From Microbacterium ginsengisoli (GTDB taxonomy: Bacteria > Actinomycetota > Actinomycetes > Actinomycetales > Microbacteriaceae): a stretch of DNA of 64,000 nucleotides. The translations under genes and the position numbers were made by a program. Shown one piece after another: positions 42,999-52,006 of this stretch. Location of the stretch: contig NZ_JYIY01000068.1 in NCBI RefSeq assembly GCF_000956535.1, positions 17,826 through 81,825 on the forward strand, given 5' to 3'. Positions within the stretch are counted from its first letter, which is position 1. Each line of letters opens with the position of its first letter. The notes under the pieces were generated by a model. That model was not told the origin of the DNA. It saw only the letters and a program-made list of their open reading frames with translations, and searched no databases.

Positions 42999-45415
42999 GA
43001 TGGTTTCTCCTCTTCGGTCGGTGATGTGGTCTGGGCGTCAGGGTCAGCGGCGAGGGCGCGGCGGAGCTCGCGAGCGAGTCGTTCCCCTAGTGGTGTGAGG
43101 CGCATCGGCCTGTTGCGCGCCGCGGGGACGAATAGAGTCCCGCCGACGTCGGCGCCGAGGCTGGCGAGCTGAGCGCTCAGCGAGCTCTGGGTCGTACGGA
43201 TGGTCGCCGCGGCAGCGCGCACGTTCTCGTGCTCTGTGGCGATGAGGAACCGGCGCGCCCGTTCGATGGGCTGCCGGCCAACGAGTGCACGCTGGAGGAG
43301 CGGTGACCGGCCGGCCAGCGGATGAGGAGTGCGGTCATGCGGGCCGGGCCGCATCGCGATGCCCGCCGCTTGGATGCGGTGCGCGATCGTCGGCGCGCTG
43401 CAGCCGACGAGCGCCGCGATCTGCCGCAGCGTCATCCCCTCCTCCTCGTACCGATCACGCAGCCAGCCCTCGTCGATGACGAACGTGGTGGGCCGTCCGC
43501 GGCGGAGGGTGCTGTTGCCGTCGGCAAGCACACGCGACACCGTCTGCCGCGATACTCCCGTCCGCCGTGCGAGCTGATAGGTGGTGGCGCCCTCACCGTA
43601 CTGGGCGATCAGTTCGCGGCTGCGAGATGGTGTGTCGAGGGCGCCACGGACGGGTCTGGCCGTCGCCCACTCACCGACGGTCTTGCCGCGGACTGCGGTG
43701 GGTTCGATGTGCGTCGCCAGCGGGGGCGCCCAGCTGAGCGGCTCGTCGATCCCTCGGCTGAGCAGGAAGGCGCGGCCGACGTCGTCCAGCTCGCGGCGCA
43801 CAGAGTCCGGCAGCGACATCGTGAAGGTCGTCACCGTCCGCGGAGACAGTCCGCCCGCATCCCATCCTTCCGGTGCGCGTCGCATCGAGTTGCCTGTGAT
43901 GGCCCGGTAGAGGTGGGCGCGCGCCTGGCGATGCCTGGCGCCGGCGCCAGGTTGCACATTCAGTCGGGCGCAGAGCTGTTGCCATTCCTCTTCGGGAAGG
44001 AGATCGGTGCAGTCGAGCCTGCGGCGGCGTGCGTAGTCGATCGGCGTCCCGCGCGCGTCGAGGTAGGCGGCGAGGTTGAGGATCGCCGCGAGGGCAGGCG
44101 TCTCCGCGCCCGGCCTCCCGAACTCGCGCATCACATGAGTGACCTGACGGATGGGTGCCGCCGAATCCAGAAGGGCGAGGGCCGCGGAGTGGGTCAGACG
44201 GGTGCCGGTGAACACCACGGCCGCGGCCAGCGCGGACGCGGCGACGTCGCTGTTGATGCGGCGTGGGGTGAGCGCGCTCGTCCATTCATCCCAGAGTTGT
44301 GCGGGCACCTTTCGTGCCCGGTCCTCCGGGTTTACGTCCGAGGCTGGGCCAGCTTGTAGGAACAGCGTCGGTCGTCGGGTGCGGCCGAGGGACGCGGCGA
44401 TCAGTCTCTGCAGCTGCGGCGTCTGACCGGTGTACGACGTACTCACCGCGAGGCGCCCAGCCAAGAGCCGAACGGCACGGTCGGCGTCCTCGAGGGCGGC
44501 GATCGCGACCGTCGTCCCGACCGCACCGCCGGCCGCGGTCGGAGGTCCGGCCCACGTCCACGCATGCTTATCCCGGGGCACCACTTCGAGGAGCCCCGTT
44601 CCCAGCTCCGGCATGTCTAGGTCGCCGCCATCGCAGAGCGTAACTCCTGCGGCGCGGGTGAGGAGGCGGATGTCTTCGAGGACGGTGATCGCGGGTTGCG
44701 GGGCGTCCGCGTAGATCCCGAACCGGCCCTCGCCGGTGGAGAGGATCTGCATCATTCGGCGTTGCGCGTGGAGCGCCGCGTCGGGCGCGGCGATTCGTTC
44801 GGGATGCGCGGTGAGGTCGCCGCGGCAGCGGCTCGCGATCGGCCCTGTCCCGGCACCGGCGACGGGATTGTGGCAGTGCCCGGGATGTGGGATCCCGGCG
44901 AGCGGGTGACCGGTGTGGCGCGGTGGCTTGTGGCACACCGGGCATGTGTCGGCGAGGATGCGGCGGTGCCTCACGCACGCGAAGGTAAACGGGAACTGCC
45001 ACGACATCCGCCACCTGCCTCCGGAGTCCGCGAGGCATTCGGGGCAGTACCGTCCCGCCATCCCGCCGACGGGGCAGCGGAAGCTGATCCTCCCCTGGCG
45101 GGTGTAGCGGATCGCGTGGCGTGCGAACCGCATCCGCGTCATCTCCTGGAACTGCGCCGCCGGGATCCCCGTCGACCGCTCCAGCCGGGACGCCTGCTCA
45201 TCGGTGAGCTCGGTCGCCCACTGCGCGGCCATCCACGATGTCGCTGACACCGCCCTGCCGCCCTCCTGCTCCACCAGGCCGAGCGCGCACGCCATCTCCG
45301 CGACAGTCGCGCGGTTCGCGGCCGCTGAGGCTTCCAGCCAGGAGTCGAACGGCTCATCCGGCAAGGGGCGGACCCGGAATGGGAGGACACGCACGACACC
45401 GGCAGGTTTGCTCAT
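42995..45415 (-). CDS. tniQ: TniQ-family target-selection protein with C-terminal LysR-type HTH
   Basis: 806 aa. N-terminal TniQ domain with the zinc-binding cysteines C114, C124, C127, C147, H150, C158, C161 (RYCPEC, ADTCPVCHK). Near the C-terminus are two short HTH segments (GVSRQTVSRVLADGN; LRQIAALVGCSAPTIAHRI) and then a LysR-type winged HTH (RTTQSSLSAQLASLGADVGGTLF...LTPLGERLARELRRA). TniQ proteins choose the target site; the extra DNA-binding domains may set the specificity. Larger than most TniQ (about 300-600 aa). Confidence 0.85.
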   Translation of the reverse strand: MSKPAGVVRVLPFRVRPLPDEPFDSWLEASAAANRATVAEMACALGLVEQEGGRAVSATSWMAAQWATELTDEQASRLERSTGIPAAQFQEMTRMRFARHAIRYTRQGRISFRCPVGGMAGRYCPECLADSGGRWRMSWQFPFTFACVRHRRILADTCPVCHKPPRHTGHPLAGIPHPGHCHNPVAGAGTGPIASRCRGDLTAHPERIAAPDAALHAQRRMMQILSTGEGRFGIYADAPQPAITVLEDIRLLTRAAGVTLCDGGDLDMPELGTGLLEVVPRDKHAWTWAGPPTAAGGAVGTTVAIAALEDADRAVRLLAGRLAVSTSYTGQTPQLQRLIAASLGRTRRPTLFLQAGPASDVNPEDRARKVPAQLWDEWTSALTPRRINSDVAASALAAAVVFTGTRLTHSAALALLDSAAPIRQVTHVMREFGRPGAETPALAAILNLAAYLDARGTPIDYARRRRLDCTDLLPEEEWQQLCARLNVQPGAGARHRQARAHLYRAITGNSMRRAPEGWDAGGLSPRTVTTFTMSLPDSVRRELDDVGRAFLLSRGIDEPLSWAPPLATHIEPTAVRGKTVGEWATARPVRGALDTPSRSRELIAQYGEGATTYQLARRTGVSRQTVSRVLADGNSTLRRGRPTTFVIDEGWLRDRYEEEGMTLRQIAALVGCSAPTIAHRIQAAGIAMRPGPHDRTPHPLAGRSPLLQRALVGRQPIERARRFLIATEHENVRAAAATIRTTQSSLSAQLASLGADVGGTLFVPAARNRPMRLTPLGERLARELRRALAADPDAQTTSPTEEEKPS

Positions 45416-46593
45416 CAGGCCGCCTCCTCACCGGTGTCTTGGGCGCCGTCGCTCTTCAGTCGGCGTCGGCGCCGATCGCGGCGCGCGCGATCTTCTCGGT
45501 CGTGCTTGGCCTGCAGCTCGGTGCGCTCCGTTTCTGCTCCCTCGTCGATGCGGATGTCGTCGAGGAGCTTCCGGTCGATCCGCTCGGCGCCGGTGCGGAT
45601 GGCGCGGGACGCGCCGCGGCGGATGAGGTCCATGAGCGAGCCGATGTTGCCGGTGGTGCGGGCGAACAGGTACCGCGACATGTCGACGAGCATCCCTTCG
45701 TGCGCGTCCGCGAGCACGAGGGCCTGTTCGATGTGCCAGAGCAGGCTGTCCCACTCCTGGCGGGTCTGCTTGGTGCGCAGGCTGTACGGGTCGAGGCTGA
45801 GCACGGTCCAGCGGCGGAACGTCTGCGCCATCGCCGCTTCCTTCCCGGTCGCGCCCTCGCCGACGAGGCCGCGTTCGCGGAGCGCGACGCCGGCGAACAG
45901 GAAGGTGGCGCTGTACTCGTTGGACAGCCACTTCAGCTGGTTCGCGACCTCGACACCGTCGCGGGTGCGCATCTGGATGAAGTGCAGATCGTCGATGATC
46001 ACGAGGCGGGTGTCGTGCCGTTCGATGCAGTCCGCTGCTGCCCGCGCCAGATCTCGGCCGGCCATCGAACGGTGCAGGATGCCCGCGGTCGCGGGGTGGG
46101 CGTAGAACCCGAGGATCATCATGTGCAGGCCCTTGATCGTGAGGCGCCCTGGGACGGTGATGTGGCAGACCGGGAGGTGGAGGATGTCGCGATCCTCGTC
46201 GAGGTACTCGCCCACTTCCGCGATCCGCTGACGGTGGAAGTCGCGCCCGAACGTGTTGACCACCGTCGACTTCCCGAGGGCCGGTGGGGCGTCGAGGGCG
46301 GCGGCGGATTTGACCCGGTCGGAGTCCTGCAGGTTGCTGTCCAGGATGTCGCCCAGTTGCAGGTGCACCCCGTGCACCTGCCGGGTGCGCAGCAGGATGT
46401 TCGCGTGCCACGCCCGCCGGTCCGCGTTGTACCGCGCGAACTCGTCCGGGCCGAGCGATCCGAGCTGCTCGGTCGTTAGCAACGCGGGCTTATCGCGCGG
46501 GGGACGTTCGGCGAAGTCCTTCCATCCCTCGTAGGTCGACAGGCTCCGCTGCCGGCGAGGCGCGTCGTGCTCGCCCGGGACTGTGGCGGTCAT
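45415..46593 (-). CDS. tnsC: TnsC-like AAA+ ATPase of transposition
   Basis: 392 aa. Walker A APPALGKST (102-110), Walker B LVIIDD (197-202), sensor-like segment GNIGSLMDLIRRGA and a C-terminal basic coiled tail. Member of the TnsC/TniB/IstB ATPases that carry target information between TniQ and the transposase. Overlaps tnsB (start) and tniQ (stop) by 4 bp each, so all three are translated as one unit. Confidence 0.88.
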   Translation of the reverse strand: MTATVPGEHDAPRRQRSLSTYEGWKDFAERPPRDKPALLTTEQLGSLGPDEFARYNADRRAWHANILLRTRQVHGVHLQLGDILDSNLQDSDRVKSAAALDAPPALGKSTVVNTFGRDFHRQRIAEVGEYLDEDRDILHLPVCHITVPGRLTIKGLHMMILGFYAHPATAGILHRSMAGRDLARAAADCIERHDTRLVIIDDLHFIQMRTRDGVEVANQLKWLSNEYSATFLFAGVALRERGLVGEGATGKEAAMAQTFRRWTVLSLDPYSLRTKQTRQEWDSLLWHIEQALVLADAHEGMLVDMSRYLFARTTGNIGSLMDLIRRGASRAIRTGAERIDRKLLDDIRIDEGAETERTELQAKHDREDRARRDRRRRRLKSDGAQDTGEEAA

Positions 46594-48743
46594 TGGATCA
46601 TCTCCATCGGCTCGAAGTGGTAGTCGGATCGGATCGTGGGCTCGTCGATGTCGTCCTCGTCGTCGTCATCGCCCGTTTCGGGAATGTCGACGCGCTTGCG
46701 TGGGTCGCGGACCTCGCCGGTGAGCTCCCGTCCGAGATCTGTGGTGGGGTTCAGTTCGGCCTCGAGCATCCGCTGCACGGTGCGCAGCGACCACACCCCG
46801 TCAGCCGCGGGATCCTTCTCGTTGAGCTGCGCGGCCATGCGGGAACTCATCCGCCGCTCCGACGGGGTCAGCGCGCGTCCCGCGCCCCAGTCCTCGAGCA
46901 GCTGCGCGGCGACGTCGTCGACCTGCGAAGGGCAGCCCTGACGGATCGCGATCTTCTTCGCGTACTCCAACGCGTCGAGGCTGAACGGCGTGTCGAACGC
47001 TCCCTTGTGCTCCCACTCGAGGGTGTGCCAGGTGCCGTCCTCGGGGTCGTGGAAGTAGATCTGCGTCAGGTCGTCGGGGTTGACCACGAACGGCCACTCC
47101 GCGCCCTTGTCGCGGTGGATCGACCGGGCACGGTTGCGGTACTTCGCGACCGAGTCTCCGGTGTAGCGCAGCTTGTGGATCTCGACGCCGTAGTTGTTGA
47201 ACTGTCGTTTCACGACCGGCAGCAGCTCGAGGAGAACGCTCCGGTCGATCGGCATCCGCAGCTGCCCGGCGACGGCGAGCCCTTGGTCGTACTTCTGAGC
47301 AGGGCTCATATGCACGCCCGGAAGGTTCGGGTCGACGAGCGAGTCGTGTGGCCGCATGTGGTACACGGCGGCGACCCATTCGCGGATGATCTGCTCGAGC
47401 TGCGGCACTGTATACACGGCTTCCGCTTCGACGTCGTCGCCGCGGCCGGCGACATCCGCACCTTTGTATCCGGGTAGCTCCTGAAGCAGTGAGTCGAGGG
47501 TGCGGAAGAACCGTTCGACGGGGCTCTTGTCGGTGGGTTGGTAGATCCGCGCTGGCTGGATCGAGATGCCGAGCCGCGCGCACGCGCTGGTCACGTGCTC
47601 CGACAGGAACGGTCGACCATGGTCCACGACGATCGTGTTGGGAAGGACGCCTGCGCGGGTGAATCGGGACACCTGCGTCTTCGCCGGATCGACGAGCAAC
47701 GTCTGCGGCAGCCCGTGAAACGGCCAACGCGCTGCGCTGCCCCACCCGGACGGCACGTCGAAGGGCTGCATCGCTTCGAAGAGAACACCCGCGACATCGA
47801 TGGACTTCGTCGACCCTGGGGTGAGGCGCAGCCCGAGAATGCACCGCGAGTAAACATCAATGGCGACGGTGAGGTCTGCACACACCCACTTCCCGGTCAC
47901 CGGTGCGACCGCGAACACGTTCAACGGTGTCGTGTCGAGGAGAACGACGTCGCCCGGATAGCTGGCCGTGAGACGCCCAAACGGTGCCGGCGGGCGGTTC
48001 GCGATCGACCTCTTCGACTTTGTCGGCCCCGAGAAGGTGCCCCGGCCCCGATCCAGCTCGCTGAGCGCCCGGTACCCGCTGGCGGTCGACGGGATTCGGA
48101 CCACGTCCGGCCCGTGGAGGCGCTCGACTCGCGCCTGGATGCGAGCCAGGATGATGCGCTTCTGGACCTTCGACTCCAGCGCCTGCTCGTCGAGGACCGT
48201 CTGCGCGGCTTCGATCCAGCGCGGATCGAAGTTCTTCAATCCCATCCCCGGCTGCGCGTTACGGGTGTCAACGAGCCCCGCTTCGCCGACGTCCCGGTAT
48301 CGGGCGACCCAGCGCTCGATCGTGCGAGGCGATACCCCAAGCTCGTCGGCCTTCGCCTGCTGACGTTTGCGGAGGGCCAGCTGCGGGTGAAACTCCAGCC
48401 GAGGCTCGCCTTCGCGGGCAATCCCCGCGGTGCCGGACTTGTACCCCGTGAGGACCTCCCGGACATGGTCGGCGCGCTCGGCGGCGGTCGCCTGTGCCGA
48501 GCCCGTCGCATCCGACCACAACACGGCGATCGGCGTCGGCGACGGCCCCGCCGACGGGCGCCCTGGGATGCGAGCCAGCCCACCCTCCTGCGCAGGACGG
48601 AGGACGTCGATCATTCGGAGACGGCGGTGTCGCCCAGTTCGGTCACGCACGACGATCGCACCATCGGCAATCTCGGTGATCGTGCACGCCTCCCCGTCGT
48701 AGATGAGATCGGTCCCGGCCCGGAGGGTCCATGTAGCACTCAT
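46590..48743 (-). CDS. tnsB: TnsB-like DDE transposase (Mu-type, rve domain)
   Basis: 717 aa. Residues 1-50 form a small SH3-like or barrel N-domain (TDLIYDGEACTITEIADGAIVV), then an HTH (ELGVSPRTIERWV, residues 134-146), the DDE catalytic domain with D270 (VVLLDTTP), D374 (TIVVDHGRPF) and E410 (KSPVERFF), the D(35)E spacing of Mu/TnsB, and a C-terminal region (Mu C-terminal type) to residue 700. It makes the 3' cuts and the strand transfer, with TnsA cutting the 5' ends. Confidence 0.92.
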   Translation of the reverse strand: MSATWTLRAGTDLIYDGEACTITEIADGAIVVRDRTGRHRRLRMIDVLRPAQEGGLARIPGRPSAGPSPTPIAVLWSDATGSAQATAAERADHVREVLTGYKSGTAGIAREGEPRLEFHPQLALRKRQQAKADELGVSPRTIERWVARYRDVGEAGLVDTRNAQPGMGLKNFDPRWIEAAQTVLDEQALESKVQKRIILARIQARVERLHGPDVVRIPSTASGYRALSELDRGRGTFSGPTKSKRSIANRPPAPFGRLTASYPGDVVLLDTTPLNVFAVAPVTGKWVCADLTVAIDVYSRCILGLRLTPGSTKSIDVAGVLFEAMQPFDVPSGWGSAARWPFHGLPQTLLVDPAKTQVSRFTRAGVLPNTIVVDHGRPFLSEHVTSACARLGISIQPARIYQPTDKSPVERFFRTLDSLLQELPGYKGADVAGRGDDVEAEAVYTVPQLEQIIREWVAAVYHMRPHDSLVDPNLPGVHMSPAQKYDQGLAVAGQLRMPIDRSVLLELLPVVKRQFNNYGVEIHKLRYTGDSVAKYRNRARSIHRDKGAEWPFVVNPDDLTQIYFHDPEDGTWHTLEWEHKGAFDTPFSLDALEYAKKIAIRQGCPSQVDDVAAQLLEDWGAGRALTPSERRMSSRMAAQLNEKDPAADGVWSLRTVQRMLEAELNPTTDLGRELTGEVRDPRKRVDIPETGDDDDEDDIDEPTIRSDYHFEPMEMIQ

Positions 48744-48762
48744 GTCTATGCTCCGCGCCCGC

Positions 48763-49176
48763 TCAGGCCGCGTCCGGGCAGTCGGACGGGAGGAACCGGA
48801 ACGGGCGCGCCAGGACGGCCGGCATCCCCAGTTCGTGCACGTCGGTCGGTCCCAGCCCGGCCGCCGCTTTCATGTATCCGCCCACGTCGCGGAGTTTCGC
48901 CTCCACGCGCGACTTGTCGCGCTGCAGCTCGATTCCAACAGGGCCGGCATCGACGGACGAGGGCTTCGGCGGCATCGGGGAAGGTGGTGCCGACGATTCG
49001 GAATCACTGGGTGGGAGGGCATCCCCAGCTCTCATCACGGCGTCGGCCCATAGGCAGTGCGTGTGTCCGTTCGAGTCGCGGACGATGACGGTGGAGCCGA
49101 TGATCTCGACGATGATCGCCTCGACGCCAGCATGAGTGAAAGTGTGACCGGGGCGAAGGTGCTCTGGAATGCTCAT
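48763..49176 (-). CDS. Small protein sharing the N-terminal domain of TnsB
   Basis: 137 aa. MSIPEHLRPGHTFTHAGVEA and then IIVEIIGSTVIVRDSNGHTHCLWADAVMRAGD lines up block by block with TnsB residues 10-52 (GTDLIYDGEACTITEI, IVVRDRTGRHRRLRMIDVLRPA), but then diverges into a Pro/Ser-rich segment and a helical tail (VEAKLRDVGGYMKAAAGLGP). It lacks the catalytic domain. It starts at 49176, overlapping the TnsA stop by 4 bp, and ends 20 bp before tnsB. Probably a separate accessory subunit derived from tnsB; function unknown. Confidence 0.75.
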   Translation of the reverse strand: MSIPEHLRPGHTFTHAGVEAIIVEIIGSTVIVRDSNGHTHCLWADAVMRAGDALPPSDSESSAPPSPMPPKPSSVDAGPVGIELQRDKSRVEAKLRDVGGYMKAAAGLGPTDVHELGMPAVLARPFRFLPSDCPDAA

Positions 49177-49895
49177 TGCTTCTCCAAGAGGTGAGTAGTG
49201 CTCAGCGGATAGGACAGGTCCGTGCGCAACTGTCGCTTCCACAGCAGATGCAGCACGAGGGAGCGAGCGAACTGGGCGTCGCCCGCGATCGGCGTCGCGG
49301 TACGGACCGCTTCTCCGAACGTCATTGGGCCGGTGAAGGCTCGCATTGCGGCGCGGACCTCATCGGCGCGGAACTGGAACTCTCGTCGATAGCCGGCGAG
49401 GAACTGCACGTTGGTGAACATGACTGGGGCGGGCTCGGTGAGAACGCGGTACTCCCACCCATGTCGTTCGATCACGCGTCGCGACCAATCCAGTGAGTCG
49501 CGCACGGCAGGTAGCCCGAGCTTCGCCGCGGGCTTCACATCGACCACGCACACAGAGTGGTCTGCGTGGGCGACGAGGTAGTCGGGGATGTGCTTGCGCG
49601 TCTTGCCGCGATCATCGCCTTGCATCAGGAACGGTTGGGAGAGGATCCACGTCACGCGGGGGTCGAAGTCGAGCAGGAGCAGGTTCGCGTACTCCAGTCG
49701 CGACTCGTACCCCACCGGATCCTGCATCGTCGCCGACCAGTAAGACCCCGACATGTGCTGCTGCTTGCGATACCAACGGAACGTCCTCCACGGGATCGCC
49801 GCATCGAACAACGCCAACCGAGCATGGGCCAGCTCCACGACGTCGACCAGAGAATCCTGCTTGCGGATCTGAATTGTCGACGTCCCGGCGTTCAT
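49173..49895 (-). CDS. tnsA: TnsA-like endonuclease subunit
   Basis: 240 aa from the ATG at 49895. A TnsA-type restriction-like nuclease: YESRLEYANLLLLDFDP (E64, E68), HIPDYLV (D105) and VVDVKPA (D119, K121) give the E...D...K catalytic set, so the protein should be active in cutting the 5' ends. An earlier ATG at 49952 would add 19 residues (MGWLVALSVARRGYRDRLL) unlike the family, so I prefer 49895. First gene of the transposition operon. The transposon end should lie just upstream. Confidence 0.85.
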   Translation of the reverse strand: MNAGTSTIQIRKQDSLVDVVELAHARLALFDAAIPWRTFRWYRKQQHMSGSYWSATMQDPVGYESRLEYANLLLLDFDPRVTWILSQPFLMQGDDRGKTRKHIPDYLVAHADHSVCVVDVKPAAKLGLPAVRDSLDWSRRVIERHGWEYRVLTEPAPVMFTNVQFLAGYRREFQFRADEVRAAMRAFTGPMTFGEAVRTATPIAGDAQFARSLVLHLLWKRQLRTDLSYPLSTTHLLEKQ

Positions 49896-50267
49896 CAGCA
49901 GCCGGTCTCGATACCCACGCCGCGCCACGGACAACGCAACCAGCCAGCCCATTCAACTCTGCGGCGGCGGCTCAACATGCGGCAATCCTCAGCCCGAGCG
50001 CCCGATCCTCGACATACGGGACGGAGACAATAAAACGTACAACTTGTTGCACGTTCTGACTCTTGTCAAAACGTAAGACGCGTCTTGCGCTTCGATGGCG
50101 CGGACGAAACCGGTGAATATGACATTCACTGGCTATCGATATATGAGACAGTCCAAGATTGTTCTGTCAGGGATAGGCAGGGAGTAGTCACGACGCGGTC
50201 CCCGCGGTCGAGGCGCTACGCGGCGTGCAGAGGAGATCATCGTGACGACCTGTGGGAAACTCGGGGC
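49896..50267. other. Gene-free stretch with probable Tn7-like end (372 bp)
   Basis: GC is visibly lower at 50,020-50,180. The motif AAAACGTA occurs at 50031-50038 and 50068-50075, about 37 bp apart, both in the same orientation, as subterminal transposase sites often are. A perfect 12-bp palindrome AAGACGCGTCTT sits at 50075-50086, and GACAG/CTGTC arms occur further right. No matching set was found at the other side of the module. Promoters of tnsA and of the small HTH gene must also lie here. Confidence 0.55.
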
Positions 50268-50591
50268 ATGACCATGGCCGACCCCTACACTCCCGAGAAG
50301 TCGAAGGCGCTCTTCGGCAACAGTCACATGTCGACCGTCATGCTCGAGATCGCCTCCCTGGGCGGCGACGAGACCTTCTCCCCGAAGCAGATCATCGAAG
50401 GCACGGGACTCCTCGGAAGTGTCGTGCACCCGCTCATCCACCGACTCACCGACGCCGGCCAGATCGAATACCTCGGCCGCGGTCCCGACGGCAAAGCCAA
50501 GATCTACCGCGCCCGACGCACACACATCTGGGACGCGATGAAGAAGTACGCCGACGGCGTCGACGACGACCTCGCCGAGCTCGCCGGCTGA
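50268..50591 (+). CDS. Small winged-helix DNA-binding protein
   Basis: 107 aa. HMSTVMLEIASLGGDETFSPKQIIEGTGLLGSVVHPLIHRLTDAGQIEYLGRGPDGKAKIYRA is a winged helix (helix-turn-helix followed by a beta wing), as in small PadR/ArsR-like or defence-locus regulators. The ATG at 50268 or the one at 50274 may be used. Convergent with the cyclase gene (28 bp between stops); it may regulate the neighbouring defence or transposition genes. Not assigned to a family. Confidence 0.7.
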   Translation: MTMADPYTPEKSKALFGNSHMSTVMLEIASLGGDETFSPKQIIEGTGLLGSVVHPLIHRLTDAGQIEYLGRGPDGKAKIYRARRTHIWDAMKKYADGVDDDLAELAG

Positions 50592-50618
50592 CAGCCCGGC
50601 GGGCCGCTGCGTCGGCGC

Positions 50619-51347
50619 TCAGGACTCGTACTGCTCGGTCGTCCACTCCTCGATATCGGTAGAGATGACGTTGCCGTGCCAGCAGTTACGGGCGCTGTTC
50701 CACGCCAGGAGCGACTTGTTGTGATCGTTCATGTTGGAGTGGAAGACATCGCTCACCATCAGTGTGCGATCTGACCACGTCTTGTTGCCGTTGGCCGCGA
50801 GCTTCGCGGCCGCGTTTACCACGTCACCCATGTACAGCGCGTCGTTCATTCCGCTGCCCTCGTATCCGACCTTGATCATCAGCGCGCGACCCCACGACAT
50901 CCCGAACCCGACCTCGATGTTCGTGATGCCCTTCCGAGTGAGCTCCTTGTTCAGGATGTTCACCATCGAGTTTGCGACAGCCGCGTTCGAAAACACGCCG
51001 TCGATGTCTGTCTTGTACGGCGTATTGAAGACTCCCCAGACGCAGTCGCCGACGATATTGATCTCGCGGCAGTCGACGTCGCTGGCGAACACCGCCACCA
51101 TCTCGCTCACGAACGCCCGATACAAGCGCGCAAGCGTCGGCCGCTTGTGCTTCTGCGGCAACTCAGACGATTTCCGGATGTCGACGAACAGCGCGGAGCA
51201 GTTGGCGTAGAACCCATTGCTGAAGGTGAGATCCGTGCGCGGCGGCAGCGAGTCCTTTTCCTGGTAGTCGAGATCAGACTGGTTGAGGATCCCTCGGATG
51301 CGATTACGACCCGCGACATGGTCGTACGCCTTGTACTTCGCTTCCAC
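50619..51347 (-). CDS. pycC: Pycsar-type nucleotidyl cyclase (PycC family)
   Basis: 242 aa class III nucleotidyl cyclase domain, single, without membrane or sensor domain. Metal-binding D56 in ALFVDIRKSSEL and D101 in NIVGDCVWGVFN, then a nucleotide-binding stretch GMSWGRALMIKVGYEGSGMNDALYMGDVVNAAAKLA. This compact cytosolic cyclase directly behind a transmembrane DUF5706-like effector is the known layout of Pycsar, where the cyclase makes cCMP or cUMP upon phage infection. The GTG at 51347 has GGGGAG eight bases before and lies 2 bp after the effector stop. GC is lower than in the chromosomal genes around. The base specificity cannot be read with certainty. Confidence 0.85.
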   Translation of the reverse strand: MEAKYKAYDHVAGRNRIRGILNQSDLDYQEKDSLPPRTDLTFSNGFYANCSALFVDIRKSSELPQKHKRPTLARLYRAFVSEMVAVFASDVDCREINIVGDCVWGVFNTPYKTDIDGVFSNAAVANSMVNILNKELTRKGITNIEVGFGMSWGRALMIKVGYEGSGMNDALYMGDVVNAAAKLAANGNKTWSDRTLMVSDVFHSNMNDHNKSLLAWNSARNCWHGNVISTDIEEWTTEQYES

Positions 51348-51349
51348 TG

Positions 51350-51937
51350 CTAGCTCCCCAGGTTGATGACGAGGGCAGTGATCGCGAAGATCACGCCCGA
51401 TGCGAGGTAGGTCCACACTGACCACTTCACGAGGTAGTGCTTCTTCCACGCGACGTGAGCCAGGACGACCAACTGGCGGGACAACACTTCCAGCGCGGGC
51501 TGACGCAGCTCCTCCTGCAGAGCCTCCGGTTTCCAATACCGCGTGTGGCCGAAGTAGATGAAGTCCTCCATCGCCTTCCGGCTTGGGTGCTTACTCCTCA
51601 CACGAGGCACGATCGCCCACACCGACGTGACGATCGCGATGAAGAGAAGCGCAACCGCAAAGGCGAACGAGACCCGCGCGCCCCACCAGTTCAGGCCAGA
51701 GAACGGGCGGCCCGAGTCCGTCAGCGCGATCACCGTACCCAGGGTCACACCCTCGAGTGCGAGCATTACGGCAGCCTTCGCGTCAACTCGACTGATCCAC
51801 TCCGCGTGCGAGGAGTAGATCCGCCAAGCACGATCCTCGGCATCGCGCAGGGACCCAACATCCTCGGGAATCGTGTGCCGTGGCCCCGACTTGTTGCCCC
51901 AGATCTTCAGTTCAGCCTCCCCACCGTTCTCACGCAT
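51350..51937 (-). CDS. pycTM: Pycsar transmembrane effector (PycTM, DUF5706-like)
   Basis: 195 aa. ISRVDAKAAVMLALEGVTLGTVIAL (residues 48-72) is the hallmark of the Pycsar effector domain PF18967 (DUF5706): a conserved D-x-KA start of the first helix. Two further helices at about residues 88-112 and 172-192. On sensing the cyclic pyrimidine nucleotide, such effectors damage the membrane and stop phage growth by cell death. First gene of the two-gene operon; the start is ATG at 51937, without a clear Shine-Dalgarno. 69 bp upstream lies repeat copy C. Confidence 0.85.
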   Translation of the reverse strand: MRENGGEAELKIWGNKSGPRHTIPEDVGSLRDAEDRAWRIYSSHAEWISRVDAKAAVMLALEGVTLGTVIALTDSGRPFSGLNWWGARVSFAFAVALLFIAIVTSVWAIVPRVRSKHPSRKAMEDFIYFGHTRYWKPEALQEELRQPALEVLSRQLVVLAHVAWKKHYLVKWSVWTYLASGVIFAITALVINLGS

Positions 51938-52006
51938 CTGTCGTATCCGACATGTGCACGACACCGCCCCTGAGAATCCGTCAACTCAATCGAGAACCTT
52001 CACCCT

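Larger units (their letters stand above)
42352..50190 (-). mobile_element. Tn7-like transposition module (tnsA, tnsB, tnsC, tniQ)
   Basis: Five linked genes on the minus strand in the order tnsA, small TnsB-N-like gene, tnsB, tnsC, tniQ, all with start-stop overlaps or short gaps, followed by two small genes. This gene set defines a Tn7-like element. The end beside tnsA is likely in 49,990-50,190 (low-GC, with AAAACGTA repeats). The far end was not found; the borders given are therefore approximate. Cargo may extend beyond either side. Confidence 0.75.

Noticed and set aside
50619..51937. CBASS system
   Set aside because: The enzyme is a class III cyclase, not a CD-NTase fold, and the effector is the DUF5706 type, so Pycsar fits better.
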